Source of the DNA: Rhea pennata
Taxonomy: Eukaryota; Chordata; Aves; Rheiformes; Rheidae
Assembly: GCF_028389875.1 (NCBI RefSeq)
Contig: NC_084665.1
Location: 19,872,001-19,936,000, forward strand
Direction: 5' to 3'
DNA: 64,000 bases
This document shows, piece by piece, positions 34,710-46,600 of the stretch. The position numbers and the translations under genes were made by a program. The notes under the pieces are model-generated. The model was given only the letters and a program-made list of their open reading frames with translations. It did not search any database and was not told the origin of the DNA. Each line of letters starts with the position of its first letter. Positions within the stretch are counted from its first letter, which is position 1.

Positions 34710-37634
34710 CCCTGAATGACTTAAAATGTATTTCAGCTAAACACTTGGAGTGCCACTAATTCCTGTGCCCCTAATACCTGTGAAGAAAGTTCTGAGATAT
34801 AATTTGAATCTAAACTAGCTAGAAGATGGATGTTTGCTATTGTCATGCAGAGCATGGCATGATAAATGTTTTGTGTGAAAGAAGTCATTCCAGTGACAAA
34901 CTCTGTTGGCCTCCCAGTAAGCCCCTAGAAATGTAGCAAAATGTCACCTTTGTCATTCCAAAAGTTTTATTATCTGTAAGTCCTTTTATGAAATATTTGG
35001 AACTTGAAGCTCTCAATGCTATTTCTTTAAGCCTCTGCCTTCTCTTTAACTATGCTTAATATTTGCAAAACTGCTTTTAGACCTCATTTTTGTTTGTTTT
35101 TCCTTGTAAAACTGAGGTTGAGGATGAATGCTATTTAGAAACATTAAACAAAAGCTCTGTTGATCTAGCACATGCCAGATAGGCCACTTTAGGAAAGAAT
35201 TTCCTTCAAAATTGAAAGTGCTTGAAAGCCATTTGAAAAGTTTAGATCCTTGTGTTGCAAGTTTCCTTGTTTGAGGAAGATGCCAGGGGAATGTGAAAAA
35301 AACTGAAAAACTTAACCCCTGAAACAAGATCTCTTTTATGACAGCTACAGGTGTTGGTGTTTGGATGGGAGAAATGCCTAAAAGCTGTTTGTTTCTGCAT
35401 GCTTATCTGCAAGGATCAGTAATCAGCAGTTCATATCTGTAAATTATAAGTGACGTAAAACAGAAAACAGACTGGTGCAGCACTGGAGCAGGTAGTTGTA
35501 GTATCTCTTAGTTGGGGCTTTCAGTTCGCCCAGTTCACCCTGACCATTCATTGCTTGGTAGAAAACAAATGCAAAGAAAAACTGTTTAATCAGTTTCTTT
35601 CACATCTAAATTTGAGGTTCAAGTGAAATTGAATTGAAATTTGGTTGAAACTGTCAAACCAGGTTTCCATTTATTTTAAATAAGAGAATTGCTTTTTATT
35701 TAGGGAAATATATAGGGAATATTTAGCTGCCATACTGTTCTTTTGCTCTCAGCCTACCAAAAAGAGGTGGATGGTAATTACTGTAGTAGTTAAAGTTAAA
35801 TTTAACTTTAAACTTTTTGAAGAGCAGCTACTACAGTAGTTAAATCCATATTTGATTACTTTTACTACATACATGTAAAGAGCTCTGTGCTTTGTCCCAG
35901 TGTCTTTAGTGATCACTACTTTGAATATTTTATACAAAAGCATGGTGTTCTATTTTTAATAAATAAGTAAATAAATAATGTACTTTTGTCTCTGACCTGT
36001 TTTATATATTCACAAATGTTGGAAAGGTGGCATGCTAGGAAACTGAAACGCAAGTTCTTTGCAAGATAGTTTTGTCCGGACATCTAATTTAATTTTTCCA
36101 CGTATAAGAGCTGTAAAAGCCTTTTAATGCTTTGTTTGCATATCATTTTGAGTTTCATTTTTCATTATATAGAATTAATATAAATGAAGAAATGCTGGTC
36201 TTTTCCAGTGAAGAATGAAAACTTATTTAGTATGTTATTAGTTTGTACAAGTTTAAGGAAGTATTCTAGGTTAACAATTTAAAAGAATGTTCGTGTAGAT
36301 GGAGCATAATAAATTTAATAATGTAAGGAACTTGAAAGGAATAAAAACATTTTTTAAAAAAATCATGGAAATATGTTCTGTGGTCTTTTAAAGACCATGC
36401 AATAATGTTCTTTTATCACTGGCTCCCAAAGTGCTGTATTTAATTAAGAAGGCAGACTGGCACAAAACCTCCACAGTGTGAGGAATTACACTGAGAAGCC
36501 GCTTTGTCTGGTTTCCAGCTTTGTTTTTTTTCTGGTAGGTTTTGGGTGGGGCAGTTTCACTACACTGTTTGACCATGACTGTACAATACTTAAGCACTTG
36601 CTCTGTTGTCCTCATTGTCTCTTTTTATCAAATGAAAAGTGGAAGTTTATTAGCAGTTTCAAAAAAAAAAAAAAGTGCAGTTGTTTTCCAGAAGCCTAAA
36701 TCTTAATGTTAGTTGCGTTCAAAGAAGTATCATGAAACTGTTCTTGTCTCTTTTTAAATGAGTAGGATTTCTTTGCCTTCGTGTCCGTGGTATGTGTTCA
36801 CAGATAGCTGCTGTATATGTAAGAATTGCTTGGCCTTCAGTGTGATTCACAGGATTCAGTGTGCAGCTAAAGCTGCTTTTTTACTTGACTCCCGCACATC
36901 GTGCAGCAGCCTGCTATACTGGGAGAATTGTTTTGTAGTTAGCTGACACTGGCCACAACTACTTTAAATCAAAAGGTGTAGTCATGCTTTCCCAGCCATG
37001 AGTTATCACTATTCCTCTTGTATTGGCTCTGGCACTAGTGTTTATGTGGCTGCTCAGTTCATCTCTCGATGGAGAATTTAACCTACTAAAATAAGTAAGG
37101 GTACAATTTCATATAGCATCTAATACCATAAAACTGGGTGGTTGCCAAAAGGGGGCAATCCCCAATCTCCTGGTCTTGGGCTCCTGCTGCTCCCTTGCTT
37201 TGGTCTAGCTGTCTCGAAGCCATAGAATAATATGATTCAGCTTATTCATCCGAGGAAAACTTAATCCATGAAAAAGTGAGGAAGGCTGTCATTTAAAATT
37301 AATCCTTTTGCTGTTCTGCCAGCTGGTCCTTGACCTACTATCATCACGAAAATGTTAATCTTTTTTTAACTGCAAGTCAGGCAATATCAGAAGTCTATTC
37401 TTCATATTTAATGGTCTGATTTATATGTTTATATGTTTGTATGTTTGTTTTCTGTTGGTATCTTGACTTTTTTAAGAGCTCATACTAATTTATTGTATTA
37501 TTGTGAGTTGGATCTCACAATATAACTGCTACAGGAGGATAAATTGGATATTTGCCTGTCCTAAAATTGGAAGAGTATTCTCTAAATCTATGGAATGGAA
37601 CTATTCGCTACCATTGTGAATAATATAAATTATT

Positions 37635-37685
<51 letters not shown>

Positions 37686-40600
37686 GTACGGAAATTAATA
37701 AATGTCTCGTGACAGAGAAGAAAGAAAACATACCAAGTTTTTGAAGTGTTTAGGAGACACAGAATCTTACGTGAATTGCATTTGTCTGTACAGTTCCTTG
37801 AGAATAAGAGACCATTTAGTCTAGCAAGTGTCTGCTGCATTTTTGAGGTAGGAGAGGATTTGCTTTACAAAACGTTTTGTGTTCAAAACTCAGCTTTGCT
37901 TAATGATTTTTTAATGTGGATTTTTTTTTTTATTCAAAAAACATGCATGTTTAAAAGTTGGGAACTGTGATTATCATCATGTGAAGTAGCTATAAAGTGG
38001 GAAAATTTTATTTTTATTCCAACTCCTCTTTTTTGGTGCTCTTTAACTCCAAAAGCACAATTTTGTTTTTTCTGAACTGAGAATTAGGAATAGTGTGTCA
38101 AGTGTAAATAGTGCTCTCATATTTGTCTTTGTGCTGAACAGCATTTCTCACTAATAGTTTAAAAAAAAAGTTTAACTCTTATCTGGGAAACATAACTTTT
38201 GGGCAATGTAGGTAAAGGTTTATTTCCTTTACCTATAACTTGGATAGCTGATTGTTACCCTAAGTAATCTACCTAGGCTGTGAAACAGAGACATTTGCTT
38301 TTGTTTATGAACTGAACATACAGGTTTTCATTAGATGTGCATTTTTATTAAAGTTTCTTTAGAATATAAACAGGAACACTACTTTTTATTTTACATGTTT
38401 GACTATTTTCAGAGTTCAGATCTCAGAGCAGGGCAGGTCTATTGTGGGAACTATGGAGTAGTGCCAATTTGGAACTGAATCAGCAGGAAGCTGACCAGAG
38501 AGTGAGGTTAGTAGGTCTCTTAGGCTCTCTACTGCACAGCATGGGTAGCCCTTTGTCCCATCCGGAGTGAAACAGTGGAACCTTTGACAAGCTCTGGTCA
38601 TATAGCATAAAGAAATGCTTCCGGAGATCCTTCTCCTTATTGCTCTGAAACACGTGGCTTGCAGCCTGGAGCTTTTGGCTATATGAAGAGACAGGTGTGT
38701 GATGGTATCATCAGGAACGTTGCCAGCCCTGCCTTATAAATGAAGACAAATGTTTTGTAAGCGTCTTTCTGCTTTTACAACTTCTCATGGTGTGTGTGTT
38801 GGGGAGGGAGAGGTGGAATTTGTGTGTATGCCTCTGTCGGGCAGGTCTTTGTTTTGAGCTGCTTTCTGGCTAGAAAAGGAAGAGCAGAGCTCTCCATGCC
38901 TGTGGCTCAGAGTGATACCAGGCACTCCCTTCCATCTGAGTCTAAAAATACTGCCTTTGCAGCAGTTTGTTTCAGGAGCAAAATCCTAATTGCATCTAAC
39001 GGTATCACAAGAATAAGACCTGAGATTTTATTTTTCTACTGAAGCATCTGTTATTCTTCTTTACCTTTCGAATCTGCAGAAGTCAGAAAATTTTTAATTA
39101 CTTCTGCAAAAATAATGACTTCTTGCTAAACTATTTCAGAATACGTAAGACTACTGTAAAGTATCTGGGGAGAAAATATTATATTGGAGGTAATGGTGCA
39201 TTTTTTGATAATCCTTTTTGTTTTTTTCTGAGCTTACTGGCTTGTAGTAAGCCTTACAGCCAATGCATACAGCTTCCAAAGCTTTGCTTAGTTAATTTGT
39301 GCATGGAATCCTTGGTGTAATCTCAGAGCCTTAATTTGCAATCTGTAGACTTTGACAAAATACACAAATAATATATACAGCAATTCACATAGAGCGGAGA
39401 AGAGTTTGTTGCCTTCCTACTACCTATTAATTTTGTTATATAAATGTAATTGATGTAAGGGAGTGAACTCAGATCTTTGGAAGAGAGTTCCTTTAAAAAC
39501 TTACTTAAAAGCAAACCTTTCTGAAGTTGCAAATTTCAAGTATTCTTTGCATAGTAAGATAGTTTGGAGACTAAATTGGGAGAATTAGAAAAGGCAGGAG
39601 ATGGCTTGGATGTCTCTGTCTCTATAGTGTTGCTTAATCTTTCAGGTTAAACAGTAGGTAGCCTGTTGTGGAGCACTTTGCTCTAGCTACTTAGTTGCAC
39701 ACTGTGCACCAAGTGTTCTGCAAATGTGTGCGCTGTAGGTTTTCTGTCCTCCCTCCTGCCACCCTGAGGGGCTAACCCTACCTATAAAAGCTTGTACTCT
39801 GCATGACAAGGGACAACTTTAGTAGAGTTGCAAGAAATAGTCAGTTGCCTTCAGTTGCACATTTGATATTAAAAAAACAAAAAAAAAACCAAAAAAAAAA
39901 AAAAAAAAAAACCAAAAGAAAAAACAGTTGGTTCAGTGAGAAGACCTATCCTGTAATACTGGAAGATACACCTTAAACTGAATTGATGATGTATACATTG
40001 TTGTACTCTGTTGCTATGTTCTTCAAAAGAGTGTTTTCTGACCAGTTGCATTTTTTCTTATTTTAGTTCTTTTTTTAGGTTGTAACAGTGGTTTTTGGGA
40101 GTGGGACAGGGGGAAGCCATAGAGAGGTCATGCGATAATAAAAGGCATATGTTTTTAAATTGAGGAAATGAGCAATTTTCTGTTAACATACTAGAAGGAA
40201 ATGACAGCAGGTCTCATGGTTTGACCAGAAGAAGAAATGAAAATTCTTCTTCTGAAAGAAGAATGAAAAAAGAGCTTGAACTGTTCAGTGTGGAAGTGGA
40301 TGCATCTAATACAGGCAGCTCTATGGCAGAGTTAATGGGAGAAAAACCTTGCTGCATACCTGGGTGCAAGCCTCCTGCACAGGCCTTTGGAATTTGCTGG
40401 ACTGCCCGCTTGTGAACTACAGGCCTTTGTGCATGCACACATATTTGCGGAGGAGGCGTGGGCAGGGGGGGTTGAAAGAGAACTTACTCAGTTCAAGGAT
40501 GAACAGCTTCTGACGCTTATCTAGACTTTAAATTTTGGACCCTAGAAATATTGGGGTGATAAATTGTGTCCATTTATTTAAAAGAAAAATTCTGATCCCC

Positions 40601-43600
40601 TGCTTTGGAGACTCTCGTATGTAAGGTGCACTAGAGAGGTATGTATACAAATCATTTAGAGAACACACTTCTTGGCTGTTGATGAAACGAAAACCTTTAT
40701 TCAAATCCTGCGTCTTCAAGGTACTAAAAGAACTATGTGCAGGGCAAATCCCATGAAAGGCTGTTCCTGCTTGTTAGGTAAATATTGCCACCTACTGGAA
40801 GCTCACTTAATGTCACAAGTTATAGCAATTTCTGTCTGCAAAGAATCTGGGGAAACCGCTTGTCAAAGTGAGTGTGGGATGGAAAAGCTTAGTGATGTTA
40901 CGTCTGTAGTGTTTGAGTAAATTGAACTGATTCTTGTCTGTATTACTGTCTCAGATTGATCTGTGTATTACTCAGGATTTGTGTTCTTTCAAATTAAAAT
41001 TTAAAATAATTATTTTAGTTTTGTAACAAAATCTTTTGTATAAAAGCTTTGAGAAGCTAAGGACTTTCAAAAGCTTGTGTAGATTGTCTAAAAATAGATG
41101 TTTCCTGGCAGTCATTGTTACTTCTTTATTCTTGTCCAGGAGCTTTTGATTTATTTTTATAAATGGATGTAACAACTCTGATTGTATTTAGCAAAATGGC
41201 TTGGGGCAGCTACTTAGGCAGTATGATTTTATGCTACTAAGATAATGTCGACAGGAATAAAGGGAATCTCAGTGCTGGACTTAAGAATCTAGGTTAAGTT
41301 TGTCCAGAGAGGGCTTAACTCAGTTACTTTGGATTAAGAAGATATTTGAATTTTAAAGAAATGTGATGGAAACCAAAATAAGGGTCCACAAAGTATTTTT
41401 CCGCTTTCTCTTGTATAAATGAAATCTAAAATTAAGCTGACGTAACTATACCCATAGTGAAACTTTTATAGTAGAGTTGAAGCCTTGCCACATCTTAAAG
41501 CAGTCGTTAATATACTTCTTATGTAAGTGGAGCTTGCTTGCCAAAATTCATTGTAATTAGATTGAACAGTAAAATAAAAAAATCCTATTAGTCTTTAGTC
41601 ATAAAAAGTTTTTAGCTGACATAGGATACAGTCGTATACTCTTCAGAAAATTCCACCGTTGTCTAGTCATGTACAATCTTTAAGACCTTTTTAGAAGTAA
41701 CTGATCTTCTCTCAAAAGAGTGCATTCCTCATTTGATTTCAGAGCTAACATTTCTTTTTCTCATATCATGTGGATGTTTTAGTGCTGTTGTTGAAAAGAT
41801 CTTTTATTTTTCACATGAAAATGGCTAATGTAAGTTGGCATTTTAAGTAATTACTCTAGTAATAATTAAAAGCCATAGAGATTTATTTACGGATCCAGAT
41901 TTCATAATACAATAAAAATTTCAGGATTCTTCTTTTGAGCAGAACTATTTGAAGGAAATGTTCCTGTGTGCACAGAGAACAGAGAATTGCCTGAGGTCTT
42001 GCAGAAGGTGTGGGGAGGAGGAATTCAAACTTCAGTGCTTTATAACTTGGCTTGTTGTGCAGTTCACTGAATTATTAGCTTTGTCTTGGGCATCCTTGCT
42101 TAGGCACTTAAAAATGCCCTATTCACTCTTAAAAAAGTCTACTTGTTTGGTTGTTTATTTCCATCTATTAGTTCAGATACTCCTATGGGCAGAATTCTTT
42201 TCGTGCTTAATGAACTCTATATAAACACTGGGCTTGATTAATGTTTCCCCGTTAAGCTGTTTTATGTCTCACTCTTCAAAAGCTTAGAAATATAGTTTAA
42301 TCTTTTGTGTTAAGACAGCATTCAGTGTGATAACCTTAAAATTGTGATGAAAAATGCTTCATAGACATTGCAATGGAAGAAGCAATCTCTTGTGATATCT
42401 AAAAGAACATAAACCTCAGTGATGAGACTTCGCAAAGAGTTTGTCCTATCTCATTAATTAGGTCTAAAACAGAGAGAGGAGACTGTTCTTGTTCTCTCTC
42501 TCTATCTCCCTCCCAGTTCAGGCGAAGTAATTGTGTTGGTTTTGAGTTACATTTTTTGAGATTTTGTTTGTTACTTTGTAGTTTAATTTGAAAATTTAAA
42601 CAACAGTCTTGGAACTAAGATTTCATTTGAGGAAAAGAAGGTGATCAGGAGTAGCCAACATGGATTCACCGAGGGGAAATCATGTGAAACCAACCTGATA
42701 GCCTTCTATGATGGAATGACTGGCTGGGTAGATGAGGAGAGAGCAGTGGACGTTGTGTACCTTGACTTCAGCAAGGCTTTTGACACTGTCTCCCGTAACA
42801 TCCTCCTAGATAAGCTCAGGAAGTGTGGGTTAGATGAGTGGACAGTGAGGTGGATTGAGAACTGGCTGAAAGGCAGAGCTCAGAGGGTCATCATCAGTGG
42901 TGCGGAGTCTAGTTGGAGGCCTGTGGCTAGTGGCGTCCCCCAGGGCTCAGTACTGGGTCGCATCCTGTTCAACTGTGTTCATCAGTGACCTGGATGAGGG
43001 AACGGAGTGCATCCTCAGCAAGTTTACTGATGATACCAAGCTGGGAGAAGTGACTGACACACCAGAGGGCTGTGCTGCCATTCAGAGAGACCTGGCCAGG
43101 CTGGAGAGTTGGGCGGAGAGGAACCTCCTGAGGTTCAACAAGGGCAAGTGCAGAGTCCTGCACCTAGGGAGAAGTAAGCCTAGGCTCCAGTACAAGCTGG
43201 GGGCTGACGTTCTGGAAAGCAGCTCTGCAGAGGAGGACCTGGGAGTGCTGGTGGATGACAAGTTGACCATGAGCCAGCAATGTGCCCCTGTGGCCAAGAA
43301 AACCAATGGTTTCCTGGGGTGCATTGGGAAGAGTGTTGCCAGCAGGTGGAGGGAGGTGATCCTGCCCCTCTACTCAGTCCTGGGGAGGCCTCATCTCGAG
43401 TACTGTGTCCAGTTCTGGGCTCCCCAGTCCAAGAGAGACACGGAGCTACTGGAGAGAGTCCAGCATGGGGCTGGGAAGATGATGAGAGGGCTGGAGCACC
43501 TGCCCTATGAGGAACGGCTGCGAGAGCTGGGCCTCTTCAGCCTGGGGAAGAGAAGACTGAGGGGGGATCTTATCAGTGTGTATAAGTATGTGAAAACAGG

Positions 43601-46600
43601 GTGTCAAGGGGACGGGGACAAACTCTTTTCAGTTGTCCTGTGTGACAGGACAAGAGGCAATGGGCAGTAATTGAAGCACAGGCAGTTCCGCCTGACCGTG
43701 AGGGGGAATTTCTTCCCTGTGAGAGTGACGGAGCACTGGCACAGGTTGCCCAGAGAGCTTGTGGAGTCTCCTTCTCTGGAGATCTTCAAGGCCTACCTGG
43801 ATGCAACCCTGTCTACCATGCTCTAGGTGACCCTGTTTGAGCAGGGGGGCTGGACTAGATGATCTCCAGAGGTCCCTTCCAACCTTACCAATTCTATAGT
43901 TTATTTCCTAATAAAGTTTCTCTGATTATAATTATCTTTACTATGATTCTTTAGGTCTGTGATACAAAGTTTGGTACATTTTTCTTTTCCTTTTTGCTTT
44001 ACAGGAGAGACAATATTCAATGTTCAATGTTGTCAGCTGTTGTTTGATTATACTTCTTGGATGTTGTTTTTTGTTTATTTTTGTTTCTTCAGTCATGAGC
44101 GTTACATTAAATAAAAACTGCCACTTGCTTTTGTTATTATGTGTGAGCAAAAGGCATGGTTTATAGTTGTATTATCTTAATGAAGGCCTTTCTGTGCGGC
44201 ATCCTTGTATGCATTCTAACAGTACAGGAAGTTGTTATCCAAACTGTGGATTGAGCATAAACCTGTCAGCTTTATATTTGTGGCTGGCAAACGTAGAGAG
44301 GGAAAATAGAGCAGTACTAGGAAGGTCGTGAGATGTTAGTCTAATTAGCATGATTTTGGCAGAGGAAAATTGTATCTTGCTGATCTGAGAACTCTTTGAA
44401 CTTGTCATTGTAGTGGACAAAAGGAAAAAGTTGAATAAATTAGACCTTTCAGAATGCCTTTGACAAGCTCTTCCCTGGGAGGCTGTTTAACAAGCTGTGG
44501 GAGTCATGGGATGAAAGTGAAGGAGTTGTTTGCATAGAATTATGTAAAAGGCACAAGCGGAAATAAACAGGAGGTCAGTTTTAATGTTGGCAAAGGTAAA
44601 CTCAGGGGTATCTAAGAGTTGCGTTTGAATTACTCTTTAGTGGTTGGGATAGGGAGTTTGCTAATAAGGTACCAACATTTTATAGGCAACACAAGTAATG
44701 GCCAGCTTTTAATAGAAACCAAAACAGGCTGAGTGATTGGACAGAACAGGGACAGATTGTTTTCTTAATGAGAATAAATATAAAACAATGTGTTTAGGAA
44801 GAAAGAAGGTAATCTGTCTCTGCTTTGGAGAGCTTTTCATGGACTCAGAAAAGGCGTTAGGCATCTATATAAAACTGTGCAGCTGAATTTTAAAAAATAA
44901 GATAATGTGTTATTTTAGAAACTGTTGCTACAAAATGTAGTAAGATTCACAAAATGATTGAATGTGTGTATATAACTGCCAGGAATATTGAGTAAGGACC
45001 TCTTGGAAGGGTTGTTAAATGAAATAACTTGGGACTTAAACAAAAGTGATCAGAAGCCAAGGTGTAATGTAACATAGAGGACAGACTTGAATGTTGCACA
45101 TTCTTGCATGACTGAGATTGGTCATCAAAAATCAGATAAATAGTTTTTATATTAGAAATTTTAATGTGGAAGTGATAGAGTTGCCTGTAACTTAGTCAGT
45201 TGTGATAAAATGATCAAACCCTGGTTTCTTGCCCCAGTCAAAAGTAGCAATTTTTCTAGATCAAAACTACTTTTTTACATTTGGGTGAATTTTCCAAATG
45301 TCTTTTTACTTTCTTCCCAGTGCTTCTTTAAGTGAAGAGGGGTGAGGGTTTTTTGTTTTTGCTTTTTTTTTTTTTTCCTAAACTAGAATGTGATGCAGCT
45401 TTGCAGGTAAGAAAACACAAAGGTATTTATGACTAGTGACCTCTGTATCTGGAGTTGTATGTAGTAACATTTTGATTATTGAGAAGTAATATGAATCTTG
45501 CATGTCACTTGGGAAGTAGGAAGACAGAACTTTAAAATAATAAAATACTTTGATATTTGCAATAACTGTGAGTGTTAAAGAACAAACAGGGTAGTGATAA
45601 GAACATGTGGGTATGCATTAGGGACAAGCTTTCAATGAATCCTCTGTTGTTTTTTGCCAAAGCAAGTATTTCCAGGTTACAAGACCAAAAATGATTAAGT
45701 GTCCTGGTTCCTCTGAAGAGGAACATGTTGCCAGAGTTTGTTGCTAGTTTCAGGTTTCAGTAAGCTCTGACGGAGATTGCAGATAGCCTGAGGAAAAGCC
45801 TTGCAGATGGGATTTATTCCTTCTGGAATCCCCAGAGTAAGTACATAGGCACTTAGTGGGCTTATATTTAGGATACTAAGCAGTTGCATCAAGTATCTTT
45901 TGTATATTTCTTTTTTTTATATATATATATGAAGCAACATTTGGTCTTTACAAAGTCTTCTAGGTCACTAATTGCTACTGTTGCAGCTTGTGAGAGAAGA
46001 GAGTGCATGAGCTGAATCTTAAGTCAGGTCTACTAGATACATTGCCATGTTTATTAAAAATCTCTGCAATTAATCTACTTTGACATAGAGAATCATGTAA
46101 CTCTTTTTCCGAGCCAGTTGACAGAAACCTGAAAGCTAGAAATTGTGCTCAGAAACACCAAGAGAGTTGAGAACCGAAGTTTACTTTGCTGTTATGATGT
46201 TATGTAACACCATAATAACTTCACTGTTAAAAATCTTCTTTTGTATTTTTGCAGTAGGCATCTTAAGTGTATTCCTGTTTATTTCTCACAAGCTCTGTCT
46301 GCTTGCAGAAGTTTTAATGTACCTTTTAAGGAAGATTCTTTTTGGAAAGTTTTTTGGAAACAAAGCACCATTATGGGTCAACAATGTCAGTCTTTTTATT
46401 TAATAAGGTAATAGCTGAATGGATAAATGTAGAGGTAGGATTCTTTTCTTATACTGAACAAAATCAGTCAAAAAAGATAATACTGAAAGTTCATTGTAAC
46501 AGTGTGAGTAGAACACTTTCTGCAACTGAAAAAAAGATCCCTGTTGAAATCTGTGTATACAGAAATGTACTTCTGCCTGACCAGGAGTGTCTCTTGTGTA

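Noticed and set aside
40221-40415. A 64-codon open frame with a cysteine cluster (CCIPGC)
   Set aside because: It is a single short frame with no splice partners or recognised family. Part of its sequence is a purine-rich 9-bp hairpin.
42641-43670. Reverse-transcriptase open frames as host genes
   Set aside because: They are parts of a truncated, frameshifted CR1 LINE.
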